A DNA stretch of 64,000 nt, from contig CAJFCJ010000001.1 of the NCBI GenBank assembly GCA_904063045.1, positions 565,501-629,500 on the forward strand. The letters are read 5' to 3'. This stretch comes from Dimorphilus gyrociliatus. Taxonomy: Eukaryota > Annelida > Polychaeta > Dinophilidae. Position numbers and translations under genes: made by a program. Each line of letters opens with the position of its first letter. The first letter of the stretch is position 1. A model generated the notes under the pieces. That model was not told where the DNA came from. It made no database searches and worked only from the letters and a program-made list of their open reading frames with translations. Positions 42,701-52,069 of the stretch are shown piece after piece.

Positions 42701-43701
42701 TTGTTGCTCCCATTTAATTATTGAACCATCAATACAACCGGATATCAATTCTATTTGCCAATAGTTTATTGCCGATGATGAAGGAAATAGGGTTTTTGGA
42801 TTATTCTGATCAACCGGTCTTATTCGAAGATGAACTGAAAAATAGGCCAGACAATTGCTAAGTTATATACTTAAGAATAATTCAATATTTTACCATCTTC
42901 GCTTATTTCATCATTGAAAAGTCCTTCAGCACACAGGTAAGCCTCTATTTCCTTGTGAAATAATCTAACTGGTTCTCCAGCTTTTAGATACGCTAAATCC
43001 GTATCTTTCTTACCAGGCTTATACCTTCTCAATATCCTAAATCCTGATTGTCGAACTGATAGATTTAATTCCAAACATTCCTTGTAAACCGATTTCGATG
43101 GTAATTTAGATTTGCTAACGTGAAGGAATTGACCAGGTGACTTGATTGATTCAAGGACTATTTGATCTTCAACTTGAACTATATCGCCTTCAGCTTTCAC
43201 CTTATATCTGGGCATTATTCTGAAGTGAGCATTCTTTGCATTAAATGGTGAGAGGAAAACTTGCATGCTCCCTGATTCCGTTGTTGACGTTGTCTTTGTG
43301 CTCACATGAAGATATTTTTGAGTGAACACGTGCTTCAATTGAATCATTTGACCATACAGAACTTTTCTACCAAACTGCCTTTTTTCTTCATTTGTGTTGT
43401 CCTCATTTTCAGCCTCGGCTGCCAATTGAAGTTGAGCCAATTTTGCTTTGGAATCGACATCAGAGAGACGATCATTCGCTTGCGCCGTTCTATACTTTTT
43501 GTTGAACTTATAACGATTAACTATACATAACTCGAAAGCGATGCTATTAGGGTCGGCGACCTTGGGTTTCTGCCTCGAGTCGTGGGATCTTACGCCAACA
43601 TCGGTGTGGATCGAACTCGATAAATAAGAAAAGACGTAACCAGAAGACTCTTCAGAGAAAAGGCAAACATGGTCTCCAATACAAAGAGTTTCTTGCGCCA
43701 T
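33753..43701 (-). CDS. Divergent IP3 receptor-family calcium-release channel
   Basis: Predicted ER calcium channel of about 2588 aa in 16 exons: 43701-42894, 42834-42584, 42242-42219, 41777-41699, 41634-41420, 41133-40806, 40741-39705, 39643-39534, 39466-38333, 38270-38157, 38085-37411, 37104-37084, 36954-35414, 35323-34245, 34172-34053, 33983-33753. All phases agree. The N-terminus (CIGDHVCLFSE) matches the IP3R suppressor domain. MIR repeats, an armadillo region (NRQKLMR, NELYIAKHISFF), RIH-type blocks (LSVLCVCDGVSIPDNQN), about six membrane segments (about 2165-2460), the CFICSKASYDFEHH zinc motif with FEEHIKKEHN, and a C-terminal coiled coil follow. Length fits IP3R (about 2700), not RyR (about 5000). 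Oddities: the pore filter reads ITGIYD where IP3R/RyR have GGGVGD/GGGIGD; the Arg-Thr-Thr-Gly-Arg ligand loop is not found; a GSR pentapeptide array lies near residue 1800. It is a divergent paralogue rather than a standard ITPR1 orthologue. Confidence 0.9.
36220..36342 (-). repeat. 15-nt tandem repeat coding a GSR pentapeptide array
   Basis: Eight copies of a pentapeptide with G-S-R core (MGSRT, MGSRA, LGSRM variants) at about residues 1803-1845 of the IP3R-like protein. The DNA shows an imperfect 15-nt period. Confidence 0.85.
36955..37410 (-). other. Long intron region of the IP3R-like gene with a micro-exon
   Basis: Other introns here are about 50-100 nt, but this gap is 456 nt. A 21-nt cassette at 37104-37084 has good splice sites (TATAG before, AAG|GTACGA after) and keeps phase 2-2, adding about seven residues (LSDLSPR). 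It may be constitutive or alternative. Confidence 0.55.
41778..42218 (-). other. Intron of the IP3R-like gene
   Basis: 441-nt AT-rich intron between the 24-nt exon and the following MIR-repeat exon. No further exon is recognised. Confidence 0.5.
42243..42583 (-). other. Intron of the IP3R-like gene with poly-A and TA tracts
   Basis: 341-nt intron containing an (A)17 run (42272-42288) and a TA repeat (42474-42500). Confidence 0.55.
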
Positions 43702-44056
43702 TCCTTAAACAAAACTGGCGCAAATTGTTAAGTTTGTTGCACTATTGTTAAGCGTTGCTAAGATATTATATACAAGCGTAGAACTCTCCACTAAAGTTAT
43801 AAGCCTACAAACCACAAAGAAATCTCAGATTCTAGTCGATAATCTTTTATACTCAATAAATATTTAAAAGAAGAAAATATAAAGTGAGAAGAAATTAGAC
43901 AGACTTTCAAAAGAGTGTGAAAAATACATAAAAATTCATATTGTTCATTAAATTACTGTTTTATTCATTAATAATTCAATAAATAAATAAATAACCTATT
44001 AAATAACAAACTTTAATATTTTGTTGAAATATATCAAAAATAACGATCTCTTCTTT

Positions 44057-44079
44057 CTCATTCTCTCTCTCTCTCTCTC
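44057..44079. repeat. (TC)n microsatellite
   Basis: Pyrimidine dinucleotide run upstream of the IP3R-like gene. Confidence 0.85.
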
Positions 44080-44400
44080 ACCTTTTCTCTCACTATGTCT
44101 GTATGTGTGTATGAGTGTATGTGCGTGTTTTTTGTGAAATATCGTACTAATACTGTACCGAATGATTGGTAAAAGCTCTAGAAAACAAGATATAAACAAC
44201 TATCCCATTGCCAAGTAACCGATTTAATATAAATAATAATAAAGAAAAATAAAATTATCAATAGAAGCCGTTTCTATACGTGATTTTCTCTTTGAACTAA
44301 ATCGATATTTCTTATTTTGAAGAGATAGAAAAGTAACAAAAATAATAATTAATCATCCATCCAAAAGAGATGTTTTTTCTATTTTTATCAGTTTCCTTCG

Positions 44401-44427
44401 ATCTCTCTCTCTCTCTCTCTCTCTTTC
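44401..44427. repeat. (TC)n microsatellite
   Basis: About twelve uninterrupted TC units. Confidence 0.9.
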
Positions 44428-45259
44428 CTTTTTCTTCGGCTTTATCAGACCTTGTTAAAAATTTTATGTACATTTTACTCTATCAGTGCCACTTATCTAA
44501 ATTTACATACCTATCGTTAAATACTTTAAAAATGTTTAATATTTGAAGATTCCATATACAAATAATATAAATATTATAATATACACAAAAAACTAATACT
44601 TGGAATACATTTCTTCCCTCTTTCTTCTCCTAATTATTAAAAAGAGATTAAGTAGTTTGTAGCTAAACTATTTATAAGAAAATCAGATTTAAATGTCTAC
44701 ACATTTAACATTCTATTTTCCATCTAATAGCTGAGGGGGAAGTTCTATAAAATACAGGAGACTTTACTAAAGCTGAAGAAAGAGAGGGATAGAAGAGAAT
44801 TGGAAAGTTATTCAAAGTTGGTTTGGGAATTGAATTATATTTACATCTTGCAATTGATCGAAATGATTAGAAATTACATTAACTTAAATGTTTAATATTA
44901 TAGAATTTACTATAAAATTGTTTGTAATCTTAAAGGTAAACAACTGATTTGTAATGAATAGTTTATATTCTTATTCTAAAATCTAACGCCTGCTCTCAAA
45001 GACCTTATTGAACACCGTGGTTCATTATGATTATAGCCAAATATATATAGTGTACTTAAATAGGATATTTCATAGCGTCATGGTTTTATTTTTATTATGT
45101 AATTGCCTATTTAAGCATATTGAATGTTTCTGTTAATATTTAATAATACTACTTCAGATAGATTGAATATGTCTTTAGAAGAATGCTTTTTCATTCATTT
45201 CTAAGAGGGATCGGCAGCCAAGCCTGCGCCGAAAAAAAGCATATTATAAAAATTCTAAT

Positions 45260-45273
45260 TCACTAGATGGCGT
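45260..45273 (+). promoter_or_regulatory. CTCF-like site
   Basis: TCACTAGATGGCGT matches 12 of 13 positions of the bilaterian CTCF core CCASYAGRKGGCR; only the first C differs. It lies in the gene-free gap between two divergent genes, a plausible insulator position. Occupancy is not shown by sequence. Confidence 0.4.
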
Positions 45274-45777
45274 AGGACAACCACTGCTTAACATAGATAT
45301 ACTTGTACTTTTGCAACCAAAAACTTGTACTTATACTTTCGAATTCACCAATTGTGTTCCGTTCTCTTTTAACATTTACTCTTTTCTAAATCTATATTTA
45401 AATCCCACCACAAAGAGAATAAGGACCTGCGCAAATATCTATTTGCTAATACGAAAGTATTCAAAAGAAGGTAAAATCTGTTCATCTTTCTTCTTCCTAT
45501 TTTCCTATAATAAAACTTGTAAACTTTGAAAAATTGATCTTTAAATTTATTTATACATGTTAAAAACTTTTTCTTTCATTATTTTGGTTAAAAGATCAGT
45601 TTAACAGAAATTGTGTCTTTAGGAAAGTAAATATTTGGTCTTCCTTAAACGAAAACTTAGCCAAGTTACCCTCAAGTTTATATATACAATATACCGATTT
45701 TAAGGATTTATATCAATAAAGAACTTACCTGACTGAAGAAAAGAAAAAGGATAAAATTTCTCTTTCGTCTATTAAAA

Positions 45778-48198
45778 ATGGTTTCAATTAAATATCTACT
45801 ATTCTCTCTACTTTTTTTTCAAACATATCCGGAAGTTAGAACTACTTGTACAGCCGATATTGGTTTAATAATTGATAGTTCAGGTTCAATTAAACTACCT
45901 AATTGGATAATAATTAAGAATTTTGCTAAGAATCTAATTAGGAGATTTCACGTTGAAGGAAAAGACGGAACCAAATTTGCTGCTGCTACTTTTGCTACCA
46001 AGGCACATCAAATTTTTAATTTGAATTCTTTTCAACACGAATCTGAATATATAAAGAGTATAGATGGAATGAAATATCATAAAACAAGGACAAATACTAC
46101 AGGAGGTCTGAAGTTAATGTTAAATGAACAATTTACAATTAAAAACGGAAATAGGCCGCATGTTGATGATGTATTCATTCTGATTACGGATGGTAAGCCA
46201 ACAGAAAATGAAACTCTTTTACAAGATGTAGTTGAAAAAATTCATAAAGCCGGTATACACTTCGTAGCAGTTGGCGTCACTGAAGAAATAGATGAAGAAT
46301 TATTAAGGAGAATAGTTAGGGATCCCGACTGCAAATTACATCCGAAAAACGAATATTGTTTATTACCTGAAAATCCATATAAAAATTTCTTTATTTATGT
46401 TAAAGAATTTAATCAATTAACAGGTGTTATTGATAGAATACTTAACTCTTCTTGTAAAAACGTTGAAAAAACTACTATAAGTCCTTTCATTGAGACGACA
46501 GAAACAATACTTGAAACTTTATCTACAGAACCTCAAATAACTACAATTCCATCAGGCGAGACAACAGCAGCAATGCTTGACAAACAATCAACCTTATCAA
46601 CAGAACCCCAAATAGCTACAACTCCATTAATTGAGACAACAGAAACAATGCTTGATAAACGATCAACCTTATTAACAGAACCTCAAATGACTACAGAAAG
46701 AATTAATGGTTTCGTGTGCCCTATGGATATTGGACTAATAATTGATAATTCAAATTCTATTAAACATGCCAATACATTATTAATAGACAATTGGAAGATA
46801 ATTAAGAGCTTTTTAAAGGATTTAATATATAAATTTCATGTATCTAACAAAGACAAAGACAGTGTACGCTTTGCGGCCAACAAATTTGGAAATAGCAGTC
46901 AGACCATCTTTCAGTTAAATTCCTATCAAACAAAACAGGACTATGCAAATGCAATTGATAATATAGAATTTATTGGAGGTTTTACTAATATTGCGGGAGG
47001 TCTGTCAAAAATGTTAACAGAGCAGTTTAAAGAAGATCTAGGAAATAGACGAAACGCTGATGATGTATTCATTCTTATAACTGATGGAAAACCTAATATA
47101 GATGTTAGAAAAATACCTCACGTAGTGGAAATGATACACAAAGCTAACATACGATTAATTGCTATTGGTATTTCAAAGAATGTTAATGAAACTCAACTTA
47201 GAGAATACGTTAAAGATCCTGATTGTAGCATTACAAAACATAGTAAATATTGTCCTTCTTGGAAAAATCCTTATAGGAATTCTTATTTCAAAGTAAACGA
47301 ATTTAATAAATTGTCAACAATTATTAATGAATTAATAGCTAGTGCTTGCTTTCCAAGAGCCACTTTTACACCTTCGATATTTTTTGAACTATCCTCCACC
47401 AATCTTGACACTATGACTACTGCAACGAGAGAGCCCCACCATTGGCCTTTTAAAAGTGAGTTATGCCTAGCAGATATAGGCCTTATTATAGATAATTTTC
47501 CATCTATTAATGAAGTGGAGGAACAAAAAATGAAAGAATTCTTGATCGAGTTAATAAGCAATTTCTACGTAACAGGAGATAGAGGAACTCGCTTTGCAGC
47601 CAATGGAATAGCAACTACAAATAATCAGGCGACCTTTCAGTTGAATTCTTATAAAACAATAAACGAATATAATCTAGCAATTAATCATTTAAATTTTACG
47701 AATAGTAATGAAAATTTAACAGTATTTGATAGTTTAAACATTATGTTTAATCAACAATTTACCGCAAAAAACGGCAATAGAGAGCAAGTTAAAGATGTTT
47801 ACATGATAATAACTAATGGAAATTTTATTCCTAACACTCAGATGATTCCTAACATTCTGAAAAAGATATATAACACAACTGTTCAACTAATAGGAATTGG
47901 AATTAAAGACTCTATCAAAGGTAACCTACTCAGAGAATACGTTAGGGATCCGGATTGTAATCTCTATCCAAAACACTTCTATTGTCAATCATCCAAAAAT
48001 ATTTATGAATATTCATATTTCTATGTAAATGATTTTAATCAACTCAATGGTATTATAAGGACTTTAGTAAAACGAATTTGTAAGGATATTAAAAGGGAAT
48101 CGGACATTCTAAATAGTTTGGCAATACGAAATGGAATTCATATATTAACCATCATTTGCTTAATCATACTCCAAACGACTTCATATATATTTATTTGA
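45778..48198 (+). CDS. Surface-anchored protein with three VWA domains
   Basis: Predicted extracellular protein of 806 aa in a single exon. A signal peptide (about 1-22) is followed by VWA1 (about 24-222; MIDAS DSSGS, TDGKP), a Thr/Glu-rich linker with about three copies of a T-E-P-Q unit (about 238-305), VWA2 (about 313-520; DNSNS, TDGKP), a short linker, VWA3 (about 561-775), and a hydrophobic C-terminus (about 783-806) that could be a membrane or GPI-anchor signal. VWA3 has a broken metal site (DNFPS, TNGNF). All three share a RDPDC or KDPDC...YC insertion after the fifth strand with VWA1 of the gene at 1.75-5.5 kb, so these are one subfamily. AATAAA occurs about 60 bp after the stop. Ligand unknown. 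Confidence 0.85.
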   Translation: MVSIKYLLFSLLFFQTYPEVRTTCTADIGLIIDSSGSIKLPNWIIIKNFAKNLIRRFHVEGKDGTKFAAATFATKAHQIFNLNSFQHESEYIKSIDGMKYHKTRTNTTGGLKLMLNEQFTIKNGNRPHVDDVFILITDGKPTENETLLQDVVEKIHKAGIHFVAVGVTEEIDEELLRRIVRDPDCKLHPKNEYCLLPENPYKNFFIYVKEFNQLTGVIDRILNSSCKNVEKTTISPFIETTETILETLSTEPQITTIPSGETTAAMLDKQSTLSTEPQIATTPLIETTETMLDKRSTLLTEPQMTTERINGFVCPMDIGLIIDNSNSIKHANTLLIDNWKIIKSFLKDLIYKFHVSNKDKDSVRFAANKFGNSSQTIFQLNSYQTKQDYANAIDNIEFIGGFTNIAGGLSKMLTEQFKEDLGNRRNADDVFILITDGKPNIDVRKIPHVVEMIHKANIRLIAIGISKNVNETQLREYVKDPDCSITKHSKYCPSWKNPYRNSYFKVNEFNKLSTIINELIASACFPRATFTPSIFFELSSTNLDTMTTATREPHHWPFKSELCLADIGLIIDNFPSINEVEEQKMKEFLIELISNFYVTGDRGTRFAANGIATTNNQATFQLNSYKTINEYNLAINHLNFTNSNENLTVFDSLNIMFNQQFTAKNGNREQVKDVYMIITNGNFIPNTQMIPNILKKIYNTTVQLIGIGIKDSIKGNLLREYVRDPDCNLYPKHFYCQSSKNIYEYSYFYVNDFNQLNGIIRTLVKRICKDIKRESDILNSLAIRNGIHILTIICLIILQTTSYIFI

Positions 48199-48606
48199 CC
48201 TATTGTCCTTCAACTATGAAATATTATAATATTATGAAATATAATCGCAATTACTCAATAAATTCCTTTCTGATAAATGTCATTAATGATAAATATTTAT
48301 AGTTGACGCTATTTCTCCTCTTCTCTTGAATAAAATTTTGCCTGTAAACGTATATTTTTTCTTTTATTTAAATTATTACATGGTTAATATGGTTGGAAAG
48401 TTAATAAATAATATATTTTGAACAAAATAAATATTTGTCTTACGCTAGTGACGTCGGAAAGATAAATTCCTTTGATTTCACACGAACTTCGCAATAACTC
48501 TTCGAGTCTTTCTCATTTTGTCACGTACGTATATATGAAGTTTATAATTTAAATTATAATTGAATATACAACTGCAAATTTCATTCAGTTGGGAATAAGC
48601 AACGAG
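48199..48606. other. Intergenic region
   Basis: 408 bp between two plus-strand genes, holding the 3' end of the three-VWA mRNA (AATAAA near 48258) and the promoter of the next gene. Nothing else is seen. Confidence 0.5.
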
Positions 48607-50149
48607 ATGAGGCACGTAAGAGATCCGTTAACTGGACGATGTGTCGTTTGTGATAAAGGTGGAGCGATGCATCCCCATCATTCTTCCCCGCCTTCAAAAT
48701 GGAATCAAGTATGTATAATAAGAAGTTTTGTTCGTTTCTTATAATGAAAAGGTGATTTTAGGCTCGGAAAGTAATTTACGTCAATGGAATGAGACCAAAT
48801 ACGTCACCTAACTCTTCTCCAACGCCTTCAGTACGTTACGTTAGAGACGGGTCTCCTCGTCGAGAGCCACCACCGAAGCCAGATGTGATTTATGTGAATA
48901 GAGAATCGAGACCAAGATCAGCTCCTCGAGATGTCACAATTGTACACAAAGAACCTCGGTCTAAATCACTACCCCGAGAGACAACTTTCTACAATGATCG
49001 TCCACCTCATCAACAGAGACCTGATGTTACTTATGTCCATCGAGATAGAAGTCCATCTCCCAGATTGAGAACAATTGTGCACAGAGCTACCGATAATGCA
49101 AGCGATATAAGTGCAAGATCAAGACCTTCAGTTGTAAGAGAAACTCACATTCACGAAAGACCTAGATCTGGATCTACTGTTATTTCAAAACCTAGCTCAA
49201 CAGTAATCACTCGATCATCTTCCCCACCTCCAAGGTTTTATCCGTTTTTAATGAAATGACACTGTTTTCATCAGGGATTTTTCAAACACAGGTACTCAAA
49301 AACAATTAGGCATAGAGACGAATCTCCTGAGCCTGGATGTTGCGGGGGTAGTAGTTCAAAATCAAGGGGAAGAACCGTTGTTCACAAACATGGAAGAAGC
49401 GGAAGAAATGGAGATGTTGAACATGTTTATCATCATCGAAACGGCAAAGTAGATCCAAACTATTCACGAACAACTGAACACCACTATCGTGTAAGTTGTA
49501 AATGAACAATAAGTGAACACAATATGTTGTTCATCTTTCAGTTTTTAACTACTTTTCATTATTAAAAACAGGGAGAAAGAACTACGTCCAAATCCTACCA
49601 TAGCAGAGGTGGTGCACCCGATAGTTCATGTGGAAGACGCCAGTGTTGCGCAGTTCTTCTAACCCTCCTCTTTCTGTTGGCTCTGGCTGGTTTGGCTCTT
49701 GGATTATATTTCGGAATTAAATGTAATAAAACATCTAATTGAAATGTTTTTATTTTATAGCTAATTTGTAATCATTTTATAATAATTTAGCTGCTAAGGA
49801 TAAGGCTGAAAGAAATGATCCTGCAAACCGTTATCCCGGAGGATATTATGTTGATGGTGTTTATGTATATCCGGTTACCAGAAGACCAAGTAGACCCTAT
49901 TTCGTTCTCGGAAAGGACCAACCTTGTAATCCTTTTAATAATGGAACTGATGCTACGACTGCTGTACCAAATTGCGCAGAAACTACAACAAGAGTGGTTT
50001 TGGCCAATTTTACTTTGGAACCACTACCCAGTTTTAGACCAGTTTATCTGGCATCAGGAAACAGAATATCGCCTCTATCAGTATTATTCGTAACTAATTT
50101 TGGCCTATTTCTATTATTGGCCGTAAAATCACCTTTAAATCGCTATTAA
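48607..50149 (+). CDS. Unrecognised single-pass membrane protein with VHR-type repeats
   Basis: I do not recognise this family. It has 427 aa. Exons: 48607-48708, 48762-49234, 49292-49490, 49572-49722, 49791-50149; all joins keep frame. The N-terminus has a CVVCDKGG motif. Residues about 60-240 are Arg/Ser/Pro/His-rich with a degenerate repeat in which a beta-like core (VIYVNRE, VTIVHKE, TTFYNDR, VTYVHRD, RTIVHRA, RTVVHKH, VEHVYHH) alternates with RSxSxPR linkers. A cysteine cluster (CGRRQCC) precedes one strong transmembrane helix (about 285-307). The remaining ~120 residues contain NGT and NFT glycosylation sites and two cysteines, suggesting a type II protein with a disordered basic cytoplasmic side. 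A weaker hydrophobic stretch lies at about 402-415. The Arg/Ser repeats could be phosphorylated. Confidence 0.75.
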
Positions 50150-50414
50150 TTGGTATTATACACAAAAAGGTGCAAATAAAAAGAATCTTCTTATCCAAAG
50201 TGTTAATCTTCTTTGTAACGAGTAATCTGGATTAATAAACAGCAGGTTGCCTAAATCTTTAACCTTAATCATGTTGTTGTTACTTAACAGAAGATATCAT
50301 TCGTCCAAATATCGAGCTAGTCCCATTTTTGCATTGTATTTTATCTTTCCTTTCAAATAATATGGATATAAATAATTATATATATGCTTCTACAGAATAT
50401 GATATATGGCTTTA

Positions 50415-50445
50415 AATTATTATTATTATTATTATTATTATTATT
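50415..50445. repeat. (TTA)n microsatellite
   Basis: About ten TTA/ATT units. Confidence 0.9.
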
Positions 50446-50810
50446 GTTATATTACGACTAATCTGCAAAATCAGTGTTGCCTATTTAAACGAGAATTGTA
50501 CCGAATAAACGCATTTATATTGATAATAACTATACTAATTCTTTCCTACTCGCTATGGGAGTACGACTCATGAGATAGGCTTAAATTGATAGTATTAAAA
50601 AGAAGGTATATTGTCTATTTTAATTAAAAATTCGCTAATACTAACAAGGATTAACAGTTGGCGGTACTGTCTTTCATTTATCTTAATCTTTTATTTTTTT
50701 CTTACTAAACATATATATATCATTGGTAAATATCTACCAATATCACCATTCTACATAAAATCTATTAATATATACCTAATTTCGGCAATCCTATCTCTAT
50801 AAAATGGAGA

Positions 50811-50811
<1 letters not shown>

Positions 50812-50845
<34 letters not shown>
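50812..50845. repeat. (AT)n microsatellite
   Basis: About 16 uninterrupted AT units. Confidence 0.92.
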
Positions 50846-50849
<4 letters not shown>

Positions 50850-51180
50850 ATATTAGTATAAATAGAAAAACTCTGAAAATAAAAGGAGTGTGTATTTATA
50901 TTTGAAAATTGACGAGATATTAAAATTTGCATATTCAGAGATAAAAGATCTCGATAGGCCTTATTATTGATTTGATACACGTGGAACAAGTAAGGGAAAA
51001 TTTAGCATAGTCTAATAAGTAATATTTTACATAGACTAGTTATTTCGTTTAAATTATGACAATTACGATAGTACGATATAAGAACTATAGTATTACTTGG
51101 AAAACATAAAGGAGAAATGCTTCGTTTCTGGACCGCCAAGAAACCAGAATTCTTCCTGTTTAGAATGATAAGAGAAATAA

Positions 51181-51917
51181 TTAATTATGTTTTACTATGG
51201 GAATTCTGGTATAATTAATTACGTTGTTAGATGGTAAAGCTTCTTTGGGATAGCAAGAGAATCTATCGATATCGAATAATTCTTCTAGTACTTGATCTGC
51301 CTCTTGATCTAGATAGTCCAACGTTGCTCTACTCCAACCTTTAAGAAAGTAGAAATATAATGAATAGAACAAATAAAGACAATTAAAGATTATATACTAT
51401 ATTGATTATATCTATAAGTTGAGAATTCGCTTAATGGTACACAAGTCGTTGGATCAACTGTCGTTATGAAATTCCAATCTTTGTAGGTGTAATTGTAGGT
51501 TTCAGTTTGTATTCCCATAAGAGGACTTCCAATATAGTCTTTATAAAGGATGTCAGCATCATTTGGTATACAAGGCAATCGCATTGCGGAAGATAGAGCT
51601 TGAAAGTGGCATTTATGATTTCTTACGACGTATCTCTTCCTATTCTTAAAATTTTCGACCCACAACAATTCTTCATATTCACCTGTTTCCTGGATTCTTC
51701 TAAATCTGAAAGCCCACCTTCTATTCGGATAATCAAATGATAAAACCTGCTCAGTATCGGATATTCCTGGAATAGGTTCTGAAGGTTGTCCGCTATAAGA
51801 TCCAATATAAGCTGTAAATACTTCAGGAAAACAGCAGTTTTTATTACATTTTTCACTTTCGCCAGTTATTATTTGAATTAAAACTACTAAGCATAGAATT
51901 ACCAATACTTTGGCCAT
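51181..51917 (-). CDS. Ependymin-related secreted protein (copy A)
   Basis: Secreted protein of 225 aa in two exons (51917-51398 and 51338-51181). A signal peptide (about 1-20, LVILCLVVLIQII) precedes the ependymin/EPDR fold: NCCFPEVFTAY at the N-terminal cysteines, VLSFDYPNRRWAFRF, HKCHFQ, MRLPCIPNDADI, and a C-terminal FDIDRFSCYP block. These match the family cysteine pattern and the typical 'D..rF..P..C' end. The family forms a two-sheet clam fold that binds hydrophobic ligands; many copies occur in lophotrochozoans. It is divergent from the aminotransferase gene with 152 bp between starts. The other copy lies 1.8 kb away. Confidence 0.85.
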
Positions 51918-52069
51918 CTTTATCGAATCACTTAAACCTAACAATTGGTAGACGTATACAGTATTTCACCAACAGCTTTCATTTCTCATGATTTTGTTCT
52001 AAAGATAAGATATAAAATTTATCGTTCTCTTCTTTCCTGTAGATATTAGCACATTCTATAAAATTTGGT
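51918..52069. promoter_or_regulatory. Compact divergent promoter, ependymin-like A / aminotransferase
   Basis: 152 bp between divergent start codons. TTTCCTGTAG at 52034-52042 could be a splice acceptor for a 5' UTR intron of the aminotransferase. Confidence 0.4.

Larger units (their letters stand above)
43702..45777. other. Divergent intergenic region, IP3R-like / three-VWA gene
   Basis: 2.1 kb without a credible ORF, holding the promoters of both flanking genes. It contains CT repeats at 44057-44079 and 44401-44427, a GT-rich stretch at 44100-44130, a GC-rich hairpin-like patch (45214-45237) and a good CTCF-like core (45260-45273). Confidence 0.55.
50150..51180. other. Convergent intergenic region
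   Basis: 1 kb between the 3' ends of the membrane-protein gene (+) and the first ependymin-like gene (-). It contains a (TTA)n run (50415-50445) and a long (AT)n run (50812-50845). I see no gene. Confidence 0.6.
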
